Both the position numbers and the translations under genes were made by a program. Source: GCA-2731375 sp964590195 (GTDB lineage Bacteria; Pseudomonadota; Alphaproteobacteria; GCA-2731375). Taken from it: 64,000 bases of DNA. The DNA lies in NCBI GenBank assembly GCA_964590195.1, contig CAZPWJ010000003.1:1-64000 (forward strand), written 5' to 3'. The notes beneath the pieces are model-generated. The model saw nothing but the letters and a program-made list of their open reading frames with translations, was not told the DNA's origin and made no database searches. This document shows, one piece after another, positions 16,497 to 25,876 of the stretch (position 1 is the first letter of the stretch; the number at the start of each line of letters is the position of its first letter).

Positions 16497-17810
16497 CTGA
16501 GGCCTGAAACGACCGCAAATTTCCAAATTGAGGCTGCAGCCGGCCCTGTTGCCTTTATTCTGAAGGGCTATCCCCGTTTATCCGAGACCTTCATCGCCCA
16601 GGAGATCGAGGCCCTGGAACGGCGCGGCCTGGATATCCAAATAATTTCGTTGCGGCATCCTACGGACCGGGCCATCCATCCCGTCCACCGGCGGATCAAG
16701 GCCGGCGTCAACTATCTGCCGGAATATCTCTATCAGGAGCCGGCGCGGGTCTGGCGCGCCTGGCGCAAGGTCCGCCGCTGGCCCGGTTACCCAGCCGCCC
16801 GGCGCCTGTGGCTAAAAGACCTGTGGCGCGATCGGACGCCAAACCGAATCCGCCGCTTTGGCCAGGCCCTGGTGCTGGCGACGGAGCTGGGCGATGAAGT
16901 CCGTCATCTGCATGCGCACTTTTTGCACACGCCGGCCTCGGTCGCCCGCTATACCGCCCATCTAAGCGCGCGTTCATGGAGCTGTTCCGCCCATGCCAAG
17001 GACATCTGGACCTCGCCGGAATGGGAAAAACGGGAAAAGCTGGCGGATTTGTCCTGGTTGACGACCTGCAGCCAGGCTGCCCACGACCACCTTGCCGCCC
17101 TGGCCCCGCAAGAGAATGACAGCGGCACGGTAGCATTGGTCTATCACGGTATCGATTTAAGTCAGTTTGGCGCAGTAGAGTCCCCCCATTCAAACCGCGA
17201 CAGCGACGGGAAAGCCGGGCCGGTACGAATTCTCTCGGTTGGCCGGGCGGTCAGCAAAAAGGGCTACGATGACCTGATCGCGGCCCTGGCCGCGCTGCCC
17301 GATAGCATCGATTGGCGCCTGGAACATATCGGCGGCGGCAATCTGTCCGGCCAACTGAAACAGCAGGCCGCGCAGGCCGGCATCGCCGAACGCATAGACT
17401 GGCGCGGCGCCCAGCCCCAGGAAGAGGTTCTGGCGGCCTATCGGTCCTCCGATATATTCGTCCTGGCCTGCCGTATTGCCGCCGATGGCGACCGGGATGG
17501 CCTGCCCAATGTCCTGATGGAGGCGCAAAGCCAGGGCCTGGCTTGTATCGCCACCGCCGTTTCGGCGATCCCCGAATTGATCACGGACGGCGCCACCGGT
17601 GTCCTGGTTCCGGCTCAGGACCGGGCGGCGTTGAGCCGGGCGGTCGCCGATCTGGCCATGGACCAGGCGCGGCGGCGGCGCCTGGGCGAAGCCGGGCAGG
17701 AACGGGTCCGGTCAGAATTCTCCCACGACTACTGGATCGACCGCCTGGCCGTCAAATTCGGCCTGGGCAAAGGCGCCGGCACCAAGGCCAGGGCCGCCCG
17801 GGAAGCCTGA
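16497..17810 (+). CDS. GT4-type glycosyltransferase with non-canonical or disrupted start
   Basis: About 437 residues, GT-B retaining type. The conserved opening AFILKGYPRLSETFIAQEI is read from about 16551, so the start must lie upstream, yet no ATG, GTG or TTG exists in this frame. CTG at 16497 is 9 bases after GGGAG and is my choice. A GTG at 16492 would be ideal but is out of frame by one base (GTG-CCC-TGA), so a lost base is possible. The sugar-nucleotide domain shows RILSVGRAVSKKGYDDLI and the acidic motif DGLPNVLMEA. It overlaps the next gene's start as TGATG. Confidence 0.83.
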   Translation: MRPETTANFQIEAAAGPVAFILKGYPRLSETFIAQEIEALERRGLDIQIISLRHPTDRAIHPVHRRIKAGVNYLPEYLYQEPARVWRAWRKVRRWPGYPAARRLWLKDLWRDRTPNRIRRFGQALVLATELGDEVRHLHAHFLHTPASVARYTAHLSARSWSCSAHAKDIWTSPEWEKREKLADLSWLTTCSQAAHDHLAALAPQENDSGTVALVYHGIDLSQFGAVESPHSNRDSDGKAGPVRILSVGRAVSKKGYDDLIAALAALPDSIDWRLEHIGGGNLSGQLKQQAAQAGIAERIDWRGAQPQEEVLAAYRSSDIFVLACRIAADGDRDGLPNVLMEAQSQGLACIATAVSAIPELITDGATGVLVPAQDRAALSRAVADLAMDQARRRRLGEAGQERVRSEFSHDYWIDRLAVKFGLGKGAGTKARAAREA

Positions 17811-18934
17811 TGCCTTCGGCCCCTATTGCATTCTATGCACCCCTAAAGGCGCCAACCCATCCAACGCCTTCGGGCGACCGGCGCATGGCGCGGCTGTTGA
17901 TGCAGGCCCTGGAAGCAACCGGCGCGGCAGTAGAGCTCGCCTCTGACTTTCGCGCCTACGATGGCAAGGGCGATCCGGCCCGCCAGTTTGCCCTGCGCGA
18001 CAAAGGCATGGCGCTGGCGGACGGCTTGATCGAACAGTACCGCCGCCGCGGCAAGGATGCCCGGCCCAGCGCCTGGTTCACTTACCATCTCTATCACAAG
18101 GCGCCGGACTGGCTTGGACCAAGGGTCGCAGCGGCCCTGGATATTCCCTATTTGGTGGCGGAGGCTTCGTACGCGCCGAAACGCGCCGGCGGGCCGTGGG
18201 ATTTGGGCCATACCGCCGCCGCCGAGGCTATCGGGGCGGCTGACTGGGTCTTCTGCCTGACCCGGCTGGACATGGCCTGCGTCCAGCCGTTGATCCCGGC
18301 GCGGCATCAATTGCGCTTGCTGCCGCCGTTTTTAAAGGCGGCTCCATTCGCGGCGGCAAAGGCGAACCGGGACGCCGTGGCCAAACGCTTTGGCCTGGAT
18401 CCAGGTCGGCGCTGGTTGCTGGCGGTGGCCATGATGCGGCCCGGCGACAAGCTGGACTCTTTTCAACGTTTGGGCGCCGCCCTATCGAGGCTGGACGGGG
18501 ATGATTGGCAGCTGTTGGTCATTGGCGATGGCTCGGCCCGTGATGATGTTGCCGCCGCCCTGGCACCCATTGAAGGCATGTTGATAATGCCCGGCGCCCT
18601 GGCCGGCGCCGAATTGCCCGGCATCTACGCGGCCTGCGATTTATACCTGTGGCCAGGGGTGGGCGAGGCCTATGGCATGGCCTATTTGGAAGCCCAGGCG
18701 GCGGGCCTGCCGGTGGTCGCGGGCCATGAACGGGGTGTGCCCGACGTGGTCCTTGACGGGCGGACCGGCCTGCTGACGCCGCCAGGTGACGATGGTGCCT
18801 TTGCCGCCGCAACGCGGCGCTTGCTGGATGATGGCGGTCTGCGGCATAAGCTGTCGCAAGGGGCCCGTGCCTTCGTCAGCGGTGAACGTACGGTGGCGGC
18901 GGCGGCACGGATAATTGAAGAGGCATTGGCGTGA
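17810..18934 (+). CDS. glycosyltransferase, GT-B / GT4-like
   Basis: About 374 residues. The N-terminal domain begins IAFYAPLKAPTHPTPSGDRRMAR, typical of glycosyltransferases with a glycine-poor acceptor loop (shown here in part: YAPLKAPTHP). The C-terminal domain has LLAVAMMRPGDKLDSF, the E-A-Y-G-M-A-Y-L-E motif that contacts the donor sugar, and GVPDVVLDGRTGLL. The ATG at 17810 overlaps the previous TGA, so the start is fixed by coupling. Its 3' end overlaps the phosphatase start by 4 bases. Sugar specificity is not visible. Confidence 0.86.
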   Translation: MPSAPIAFYAPLKAPTHPTPSGDRRMARLLMQALEATGAAVELASDFRAYDGKGDPARQFALRDKGMALADGLIEQYRRRGKDARPSAWFTYHLYHKAPDWLGPRVAAALDIPYLVAEASYAPKRAGGPWDLGHTAAAEAIGAADWVFCLTRLDMACVQPLIPARHQLRLLPPFLKAAPFAAAKANRDAVAKRFGLDPGRRWLLAVAMMRPGDKLDSFQRLGAALSRLDGDDWQLLVIGDGSARDDVAAALAPIEGMLIMPGALAGAELPGIYAACDLYLWPGVGEAYGMAYLEAQAAGLPVVAGHERGVPDVVLDGRTGLLTPPGDDGAFAAATRRLLDDGGLRHKLSQGARAFVSGERTVAAAARIIEEALA

Positions 18935-19545
18935 CAGCGTTAGTAGGCATGATCAGACACGGCCGCACGGCCTGGAACGGCGATGGCCGGATGACCGGGC
19001 GGACCGATATTCCATTGACCGAGGACGGCCGCGCCGCCCTGACCGGCCTGCGTCCGCCATCGCGGCTGGATGGCGCCGTCTGGCATGTCAGCCCCCTGAT
19101 CAGGGCGCGGCAAACGGCTGAAATCATCAGCCAGGGCATAATCGATCTGAATATTGAACCGCGCCTGATCGAAATGAGTTTCGGTGATTACGAGGGCCGC
19201 ACCCTGGAAGAGCTGCGCGCCGACCCGGATATGGGCATGGCGGAGAACGAAGACCGCGGCCTGGATTTTCTGCCCCCCGGCGGTGAAAGCCCGCGCATGG
19301 TACAACAACGCCTGCGGCCCTTCCTGGCGGAACTGGGGCAAGCTGGCGGAACCCATATCGGCGTTGCGCACAAGGCGGTAATCCGGGCCATCTTCGCCGC
19401 CGCCCACGGCTGGAACATGCTGGGCCGCCCACCAGTCAAGCTGCGCTGGGAGCAGGCGCATTTGTTCCAGGTGGATGAACAGGGAAACGTCCAGCCGGAA
19501 GAAATGAACGTGCCGCTTATTCCTGCCGGGGACGGCCCCAAATGA
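18931..19545 (+). CDS. histidine phosphatase family protein (phosphoglycerate mutase-like)
   Basis: A 204-residue single-domain phosphatase. The catalytic loop is R-H-G-R-T-A-W-N (about 9-16), the later acidic residue lies in LIEMSFGDYEGRT, and the second His is in GVAHKAVIRA. In glycan pathways such enzymes can hydrolyse sugar phosphates, as in alpha-ribazole or mannosyl-phosphoglycerate systems. It starts with GTG overlapping the preceding gene by 4 bases and overlaps the next glycosyltransferase by 4, so it is embedded in the glycan operon. It may dephosphorylate a sugar-phosphate intermediate made by its neighbours; that is inference. Confidence 0.88.
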   Translation: MTALVGMIRHGRTAWNGDGRMTGRTDIPLTEDGRAALTGLRPPSRLDGAVWHVSPLIRARQTAEIISQGIIDLNIEPRLIEMSFGDYEGRTLEELRADPDMGMAENEDRGLDFLPPGGESPRMVQQRLRPFLAELGQAGGTHIGVAHKAVIRAIFAAAHGWNMLGRPPVKLRWEQAHLFQVDEQGNVQPEEMNVPLIPAGDGPK

Positions 19546-20720
19546 GCCGTGGCAAACGTGTTTTATTTTATGTCCAGCATCTGCTGGGCATCGGCCATCA
19601 GCGCCGGGGCGCCACCCTGACCCGGGCCATGCAGAAGGCCGGCCTGGAGGTCACCTATATCTCGGGCGGTCACGGCATTCCCAACCTGGATTTGGGCGGG
19701 GCCGAGTTGGTGCAGCTGCCGCCCGTCCGGGCAGTGGATCTGTATTTCAAAAAGCTGGTGGACGAAAATGACCAGCCCATCGATGACGCCTGGCGCAAAC
19801 GCCGCCGCGCCGCCCTGCTGGCGGCCTGGCAACGTGTTCAGCCCCACGTCATCCTGCTGGAACTGTATCCGTTCGGACGGCGGCAAATGCGTTTTGAACT
19901 GTTGCCCCTGCTGGATGCGGCCCTGGCATCGGAACATCGCCCCATCATCGCCTCGTCCGTGCGGGATATCCTGGTCGCCTCGCCCAAGCCGGAGCGTCTG
20001 GTGGAAATGCTGGAGCGGGTGGAAACCTATTTCGATCACGTCCTGGTGCATGGCGATCCGGATCTGATTCCGTTCGAGACTACCTTCCCCCACGCGGCGC
20101 AGATCGCCGGCAAGCTGCATTATACCGGCTATGTGGTCGACCGGACCGGCCAGCGCGGCGGGCCGGGCAGTCCCGGCTGGAACGAGGTTCTGGTTTCCGC
20201 CGGCGGCGGGGCCATGGGCGATGCCTTGATGCGGGCCGCCATACAGGCCCGCGCCGAAAGCGCCCTACAAGACAAACGCTGGCGGGTGCTGGTCGGCGTC
20301 AAGGTGCCGGACGATGAATTTCAGGCCCTGGTCCGGCTGGCGGCGGAATACAGCGACGATGGCGGTATCGTGGTGGAGCGGGCCCGTGGCGATTTCCCCA
20401 CCATGTTGATGAACTGCGCCCTGTCCATCAGCCAGGGCGGCTACAACACCCTGATGGAATGCATGCACGCGGGCTGCCGCGCGATCATCGTGCCTTATGC
20501 CGGCGGCTTGGAAACAGAGCAGACATTGCGGGCGGAGCTGTTGCAGAAACGCGGCGTCGTAACGGTGTTGGCGGAGACGGAATTATCGCCCGGGGCAATG
20601 GTCGCGGCGATCGACCAATCGCTGGCCGGGCCGGGCGCGGCAACGGCGGGGGTCCGTACCGACGGTGCCGCCGACGGCGCCCGCCAGGTCGCCGCTTGGG
20701 CCGAAACTCTGGATTGGTAG
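19542..20720 (+). CDS. GT-B glycosyltransferase, MurG-like / COG4671 type (second paralogue)
   Basis: A 392-residue protein related to the first gene of this operon. The opening VLFYVQHLLGIGHQRRG carries the G-x-G-H loop; the central part has IIASSVRDILVASPKPERL, and the donor domain has VLVSAGGGAMGDAL and SISQGGYNTLMECM. It overlaps the phosphatase by 4 bases (ATGA). Two members of this rather uncommon family in one operon suggest two successive sugar additions with related donors. No membrane segment is seen, so it probably works at the inner face of the membrane. Confidence 0.87.
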   Translation: MSRGKRVLFYVQHLLGIGHQRRGATLTRAMQKAGLEVTYISGGHGIPNLDLGGAELVQLPPVRAVDLYFKKLVDENDQPIDDAWRKRRRAALLAAWQRVQPHVILLELYPFGRRQMRFELLPLLDAALASEHRPIIASSVRDILVASPKPERLVEMLERVETYFDHVLVHGDPDLIPFETTFPHAAQIAGKLHYTGYVVDRTGQRGGPGSPGWNEVLVSAGGGAMGDALMRAAIQARAESALQDKRWRVLVGVKVPDDEFQALVRLAAEYSDDGGIVVERARGDFPTMLMNCALSISQGGYNTLMECMHAGCRAIIVPYAGGLETEQTLRAELLQKRGVVTVLAETELSPGAMVAAIDQSLAGPGAATAGVRTDGAADGARQVAAWAETLDW

Positions 20721-20733
20721 GCTGGATTGGTAG

Positions 20734-21498
20734 ATGGCAAGCTGGCATGACCTGGACGAAGAACTGGCGCGCTGGGCCGGGCTGGAGCGGCGGGCCGGCC
20801 TGTGGTGGCGCGACGATGACGCGGTGGCACCGGGACCAAGGCTGCAAAATCTAATCGAACTATCACGAAAATCAGAGGTGCCCGCCGCCATCGCCGTAAT
20901 CCCGGAGCTGGCGGAGGACGCCCTGGGCGGCGCCCTGGCGGAACTGCCGGGCGCAAGAATGCTGGTGCACGGCCTGCGCCATGAAAACCGCGCGCCGGGG
21001 TCCGAGAAAAAGGCTGAATTCGGCCCGCATCGCCCACTCCATGAGATGCAGGGCGAGGCCGCCGTTGCCAGGGAGACGTTGGCGGACCGTTTCCCCGCCC
21101 TGGCCTTGCCGGTTTTCGTGCCGCCCTGGAACCGCATTGACGAAAACCTGCTGCCACGGTTGCCCCAGGCCGGATTGCGGGGCCTCTCCCGCTTCGGTCC
21201 ACGAACAGCCGCGCCAACGGCGGATTTCACCGAGTGCAATTGCCATCTGGATCTGATCGATTGGCACGGCGGGCGCGGATTTATCGGAGAGGAGCCGGCC
21301 CTGGCAATACTGACCGCGCATCTTCGGGCGCGCCGCGAGGGGACGGTAGATGCATCGGAAAGCAGCGGCGTGTTGAGCCACCATGCCGTCATGGAGCGGA
21401 CGGGTTGGGATTTTTTGCAGGAATTATTTGCCCGGACCCAAGAAAGTGATAGTGCTCACTGGTTAACCATTGACGAAATCTTTAGGCTGCCACGATGA
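20734..21498 (+). CDS. polysaccharide deacetylase-like (NodB-fold) protein
   Basis: A 254-residue protein that reads as a divergent NodB-type carbohydrate esterase: WWRDDDAV supplies the Asp pair, MLVHGLRHEN the His-x(3)-His zinc ligands, FVPPWNRI the arginine/proline motif, and VLSHHAVM the late catalytic His. Such enzymes remove N- or O-acetyl groups from sugars. There is no signal peptide, so it would act on a cytosolic glycan intermediate. It starts 14 bases after the glycosyltransferase, and its stop overlaps the next ATG by 4 bases. Confidence 0.78.
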   Translation: MASWHDLDEELARWAGLERRAGLWWRDDDAVAPGPRLQNLIELSRKSEVPAAIAVIPELAEDALGGALAELPGARMLVHGLRHENRAPGSEKKAEFGPHRPLHEMQGEAAVARETLADRFPALALPVFVPPWNRIDENLLPRLPQAGLRGLSRFGPRTAAPTADFTECNCHLDLIDWHGGRGFIGEEPALAILTAHLRARREGTVDASESSGVLSHHAVMERTGWDFLQELFARTQESDSAHWLTIDEIFRLPR

Positions 21499-22052
21499 AC
21501 AGTTACCGCTATCCCACAAGCACCCTGGTGGCCGATTATTTACGGGCCGCGGCAGGTGTTTTTCTGCCAATTGCCTTGATGATCTTTACCGAACTGTTAC
21601 CTCTTTTCTTCTATATTATGTGCGGTCTGGTGTTGTTGTTCGGATTTTATGGATTGAGAACAATACAGCGTCAGGGCACGGTAGTGATTGTGGACGGGGA
21701 TGGCATCCGCCAGGAGGGGCCCTTGGGAGGCATGTTTGACCGCCGCATGCGTTGGTCGGAAATTGGGGATTTTCGTCTCCGCTATTATTCCACGCGCCGC
21801 GACGGTAAGGAGGGCTGGATGCAATTGATCCTGCGCGGCGCCGGAAAAGGCCGCCCCATCCGCATGGATTCACAGCTGCCCGGTTTCAACGACATCGTGG
21901 CCCAGGTGCACGCGGCGGCACAACAAAACAGCCTGACCGTGGACCCCGCGTCGGCGGCGAACCTGGCCCACCTTGGCTTCGGTGCGAAAGACGGGGCGGA
22001 CGACAGCGCATCGAACGATAGCACCTCAACGGACACGAAGTTTCCGCCATGA
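21495..22052 (+). CDS. small membrane protein with PH-like soluble domain, unknown function
   Basis: 185 residues. Two hydrophobic segments form a hairpin (about 18-36 and 38-55: FLPIALMIFTELLPL, then IMCGLVLLFGFYGL), followed by a beta-rich soluble domain (about 62-140, with VVIVDGDGIRQEGPL and MRWSEIGDFRLRYYST) that looks like bacterial PH-type or YcxB-like domains, and an Asp/Ser-rich disordered tail. It links the glycan genes to the peptide importer by 4-base overlaps on both sides. No function can be assigned. Confidence 0.75.
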   Translation: MNSYRYPTSTLVADYLRAAAGVFLPIALMIFTELLPLFFYIMCGLVLLFGFYGLRTIQRQGTVVIVDGDGIRQEGPLGGMFDRRMRWSEIGDFRLRYYSTRRDGKEGWMQLILRGAGKGRPIRMDSQLPGFNDIVAQVHAAAQQNSLTVDPASAANLAHLGFGAKDGADDSASNDSTSTDTKFPP

Positions 22053-23935
22053 CCAATGTTTTGCGGGTACGTGATTTAGCCGTTGAATTCCAGGCGGCGG
22101 AAGGTCTGATCAAGGCGGTGGACGGCGTCTCCTTCACCGTGCCGCAAGGCAAGACCGTGGCCCTGGTCGGCGAGTCCGGCTCCGGCAAAAGCGTGGTCAG
22201 CCAAACCATCATGCGCATTCTGCCCACCACGGCCAATATCGCCGCCGGCGAGGTCTTGTTTCTGGACCCGGACAAACCCGGTTCGTTTGTTGACCTGACC
22301 AAACTGGCGCCCGATTCACGGGAAATGCGCGCCGTCCGCGGCAGCCGCATCTCGATCATTTTTCAGGAACCCATGACCTCGTTGTCACCGTTGCATACGG
22401 TCGGCAACCAGATCTCGGAAGCCCTGTTGCTGCACCGCGATGTTTCCAAGAAACAGGCCATGGAAATCACGGTGGAAATGCTGAGCATGGTCGGCTTTCC
22501 GGAGCCGGCGCAGGCGGTCTTCAAATATCCGTTCGAGCTGTCGGGCGGGCTTAGGCAACGGGTGATGATCGCCATGTCATTGGTCTGCCGGCCGGCCCTG
22601 TTGATCGCGGACGAACCGACCACCGCCCTGGACGTCACCATTCAGGCCCAGATCCTGAAATTGATGTCGGACCTGCAGTCGGAATTGAACATGGCGGTAT
22701 TGATGATCACCCATGATTTGGGCGTGGTCGCCAACGTCGCCGACGAAGTCGTGGTGATGTATCACGGCAAGGTTATGGAGCGGGGCCCGGTCGCGGATAT
22801 CTATAACAGGCCGGAACACCCGTATTTAAAAGCCTTGATGCAGGCGGTGCCGCGTTTCGGCATGCACGCGGGCGAGCGTCTGGTGCCGCTGCGCGAAATC
22901 AATGCCGAGGCCGGCGTGCTGCTGCGGCAAAAGGAACCCTGGCCCGAGGCGGCCCGCGCGGCGGGGCCGCTGCTGGACGTCAGTCATTTGAGCAAGTCGT
23001 TCGAGACCCGCAAGCGCAAGATGTTCGGCGGCAAGCCCGGCGGCGAGGTGCTGGCGGTGGATGACATCTCGTTCCATGTGGATCCGGGCGAATGTCTGGG
23101 TCTGGTGGGTGAAAGCGGCTGCGGCAAGACCACCGCCTCGAAAATGATCATGCGGGCCCTGACGCCGGATGCGGGCAGCTTGTCCTTCAATGACCACGGC
23201 AAAATTGTCGATGTACTGGCCCTGCGCGACGAGGAATTGTTCGCTTTCCGGCGCAAGGTGCAATTCATCTTTCAGGATCCGTTTTCCTCATTAAATCCGC
23301 GCATGACCGTGTTCGATATTATTTCCGAGCCCTTGAACATTCATAACATCGGCGATATGGACGAGCGCGCCGCCCGGGTCCGGGAATTGATGGCCCTGGT
23401 CGGTCTGGACGCACGCTTCCTGCGCCGCTACCCGCATAGTTTCTCAGGCGGCCAGCGGCAGCGGATCGGCATCGCCCGGGCCCTGGCCCTGCAACCGGAT
23501 CTATTGATCTGTGATGAGCCGGTCTCGGCCCTGGACGTTTCCGTGCAGGCCCAGGTATTGAACCTGATGAAGGATCTGCAGGAGGAATTGGGCCTGACCT
23601 ATCTGTTTATTTCCCACAATCTGGCCGTGGTCGACTATGTCGCCGACCGCATTGCCGTGATGTGCGCCGGCCGCATTGTCGAAACGGCGCCACGGGAAAC
23701 CCTGTTCCAGAACCCCATGCATCCCTACACCCAGGCCCTGCTGGCAGCCGTGCCAAAAGCCGATCCCGGCGCCAAGCTGGACCTGACCGCGTTGATGGAG
23801 GGCAAGGCATCGGTACCCAGTGCCTGGCCCGCGCCCTTTACGCTGGACCAGGGCATCGTGGCGGATATGATCGACGCGGGCGGCGGCCATTATGTGCGCG
23901 CCGCCGCCGGCGCCCAGCTACCAAGGGAATTGTAA
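22049..23935 (+). CDS. fused oligopeptide ABC transporter ATPase (YejF-like)
   Basis: 628 residues holding two complete ATPase domains. The first has Walker A GESGSGKS (41-48), signature LSGGLRQR with Leu for Gln, and ADEPTTALD; the second has Walker A GESGCGKT (about 355), signature FSGGQRQR and CDEPVSALD, each followed by the oligopeptide-transporter C-terminal extension (HPYLKALMQAVP; HPYTQALLAAVP). It powers import of peptides with the SBP and two permeases downstream. In E. coli the order is yejABEF; here the ATPase comes first. It starts within the stop of the preceding membrane-protein gene. Confidence 0.93.
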   Translation: MTNVLRVRDLAVEFQAAEGLIKAVDGVSFTVPQGKTVALVGESGSGKSVVSQTIMRILPTTANIAAGEVLFLDPDKPGSFVDLTKLAPDSREMRAVRGSRISIIFQEPMTSLSPLHTVGNQISEALLLHRDVSKKQAMEITVEMLSMVGFPEPAQAVFKYPFELSGGLRQRVMIAMSLVCRPALLIADEPTTALDVTIQAQILKLMSDLQSELNMAVLMITHDLGVVANVADEVVVMYHGKVMERGPVADIYNRPEHPYLKALMQAVPRFGMHAGERLVPLREINAEAGVLLRQKEPWPEAARAAGPLLDVSHLSKSFETRKRKMFGGKPGGEVLAVDDISFHVDPGECLGLVGESGCGKTTASKMIMRALTPDAGSLSFNDHGKIVDVLALRDEELFAFRRKVQFIFQDPFSSLNPRMTVFDIISEPLNIHNIGDMDERAARVRELMALVGLDARFLRRYPHSFSGGQRQRIGIARALALQPDLLICDEPVSALDVSVQAQVLNLMKDLQEELGLTYLFISHNLAVVDYVADRIAVMCAGRIVETAPRETLFQNPMHPYTQALLAAVPKADPGAKLDLTALMEGKASVPSAWPAPFTLDQGIVADMIDAGGGHYVRAAAGAQLPREL

Positions 23936-25848
23936 TGTACGTTAACGTCAAAGGCATTGCAGCCGCCCTGCTCGGATGCGCGCTGTACCTCGGCCCATCG
24001 GTAACTTCGGCAGGCGTCGTGGGCTATGTGGAAACGCCCATGTTTGCCGACAGGGTCAAGGCCGGCGAGCTACCGGCGGTCGGCGCGCGGCTGCCAAAGC
24101 AGCCCTCCGTCGTGACCTTCGCCGGCAAACGCGCGATCGGCAAGCAGGGCGGTGAAATGCGCACCCTGATCGGACGCGCCAAGGACGTGCGTCTGTTCGT
24201 GGTCTACGGCTATGCCCGGCTGGTCGGCTATGACGAGAAATTCCAGATCAAGCCGGACATTCTGCTCTCCGTCGACGTCAAGGAAGGTCGGCAGTTTACC
24301 TTCAAGCTGCGGCCCGGCCATAAATGGTCCGATGGACATCCCTTCACGGCGGAGGATTTCCGCTATTGGTGGGAGGACGTGGCCAACAATCCGAAACTGT
24401 CGCCGGCCGGGCCGCCGCGCCTGATGCTTTCCGACGGCGAGGCGCCCAGCTTCGAAATGCTGGACGAGACCACGGTGCGTTACACCTGGCCCAAGGCAAA
24501 TCCGTTTTTCCTGCCCCGCCTGGCCGGCGCCTCGCCGCTGTTCATCTATCGCCCGGCGCATTACCTGAAACATTATCACGGCGGCTATGCCGAGGCCGGG
24601 AAGCTGAAAAAACTGCTGCGCAAGAAACGCACCCGCAGCTGGGCCTCGCTGCATAACCGCTTTGACAATATGTACCGTTTTGACAATCCGGAGCTGCCCA
24701 CCTTGCAGCCCTGGGTCAACCGCACCCGCCCGCCCGCGACCCGCTTCATTGGGGAACGCAATCCCTATTATCACCGGGTCGATGAAAAAGGCCGGCAACT
24801 GCCCTATATCGACAAGTTCATCATGGCGGTATCCGACGGCAAGCTGATCGCCGCCAAGGCCGGCACGGGCGAGGTCGATCTGCAAGCCCGCAGCCTGGCC
24901 TTCAACAACCTAACTTTCCTGCGCGACAATGAAAAGGACGGCAAATTCGATACCTATTTGTGGCGCATCGCCAAGGGCGCCCATGTCGCCCTGTTTCCCA
25001 ATTTGAACGTGGATGATCCGGTCTGGTCAAAGATGATGCGGGACGTGCGTTTTCGCCGTGCCCTGAGCCTGGGCGTGGACCGCGAGGCGATCAATGAATC
25101 CCTGTTCTTTGGCCTGGCCCTGATGGGCAACAACACCCTGCTGCCCGACAGCCCCCTGTTCCGCGAGGAATATCAAAAACAATGGGCCGAGTATGACCCG
25201 GACATGGCCAACGAGATCCTGGACGAGATGGGCCTGACCAAATACAACGACGATGATATCCGCCTGTTGCCCGATGGCCGGCCCATGGAAATTATTATCG
25301 AGACCGCCGGCGAGGATACGGAGCAGACGGATGTGCTGGAACTGGTCGCCGAAGCCTGGGCGGAAATCGGCATCAAGCTGTTCATCAAGCCTTCGCAGCG
25401 AGAAGTCTTCCGCAACCGCATTTTCTCCGGCCAGGCCCAGATGTCGATCTGGAGCGGCCTGGAAAACGGCGTCGCTACTGCCGAGACCTCGCCGGAAGAA
25501 CTTGCCCCGACAGCGCAGCAACAGCTGATGTGGCCGAAATGGGGCCAGTATTACGACACGTCCGGCAAATCGGGCGAGGCCCCGGATCTGGCGGAGGCCC
25601 AGGAACTGGCGAAATTGGCGAAGGAATGGATGACCGCCGACAAACCGGGCCGGCGCGAGGAAATCTGGCACCGCATGCTGGCCATTCATTCCGAACAAAT
25701 CTATTCCATCGGTGTCGTCGCCGGCGTGCAGCAGCCGGTGGTGGTCAAGCATGGCCTGAAGAACGTGCCGGCGGAAGGTATCTACAACTGGGATCCAGGC
25801 GCCCATTTCGGTATCTACCGTCCCGATACTTTCTGGCTTGATCGATAG
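23935..25848 (+). CDS. oligopeptide-type ABC transporter substrate-binding protein (YejA-like)
   Basis: About 637 residues, long for SBP family 5 and matching the YejA group. The start fuses with the ATPase stop (TAATG). A signal peptide is present (MYVNVKGIAAALLGCALYL); cleavage after VTSA is plausible, and an ALLGC lipobox cannot be excluded. The SBP_bac_5 landmarks are FKLRPGHKWSDGHPFTAEDFRYWWEDV, seen as RPGHKWSDG-PFTAEDF, and the later VRFRRALSLGVDREAIN. It should bind peptides in the periplasm. The ligand is unknown; YejA relatives take peptide-nucleotide antibiotics and cell-wall peptides. Confidence 0.92.
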   Translation: MYVNVKGIAAALLGCALYLGPSVTSAGVVGYVETPMFADRVKAGELPAVGARLPKQPSVVTFAGKRAIGKQGGEMRTLIGRAKDVRLFVVYGYARLVGYDEKFQIKPDILLSVDVKEGRQFTFKLRPGHKWSDGHPFTAEDFRYWWEDVANNPKLSPAGPPRLMLSDGEAPSFEMLDETTVRYTWPKANPFFLPRLAGASPLFIYRPAHYLKHYHGGYAEAGKLKKLLRKKRTRSWASLHNRFDNMYRFDNPELPTLQPWVNRTRPPATRFIGERNPYYHRVDEKGRQLPYIDKFIMAVSDGKLIAAKAGTGEVDLQARSLAFNNLTFLRDNEKDGKFDTYLWRIAKGAHVALFPNLNVDDPVWSKMMRDVRFRRALSLGVDREAINESLFFGLALMGNNTLLPDSPLFREEYQKQWAEYDPDMANEILDEMGLTKYNDDDIRLLPDGRPMEIIIETAGEDTEQTDVLELVAEAWAEIGIKLFIKPSQREVFRNRIFSGQAQMSIWSGLENGVATAETSPEELAPTAQQQLMWPKWGQYYDTSGKSGEAPDLAEAQELAKLAKEWMTADKPGRREEIWHRMLAIHSEQIYSIGVVAGVQQPVVVKHGLKNVPAEGIYNWDPGAHFGIYRPDTFWLDR

Positions 25849-25876
25849 CGGCGGGAAAAGGGGGGGCGACAAGGCC

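Noticed and set aside
17312..17809. 5' extension of the third glycosyltransferase reading frame into the previous gene
   Set aside because: The real start is the ATG at 17810, fixed by the TGATG junction; the extension is out-of-frame shadow of the upstream glycosyltransferase.
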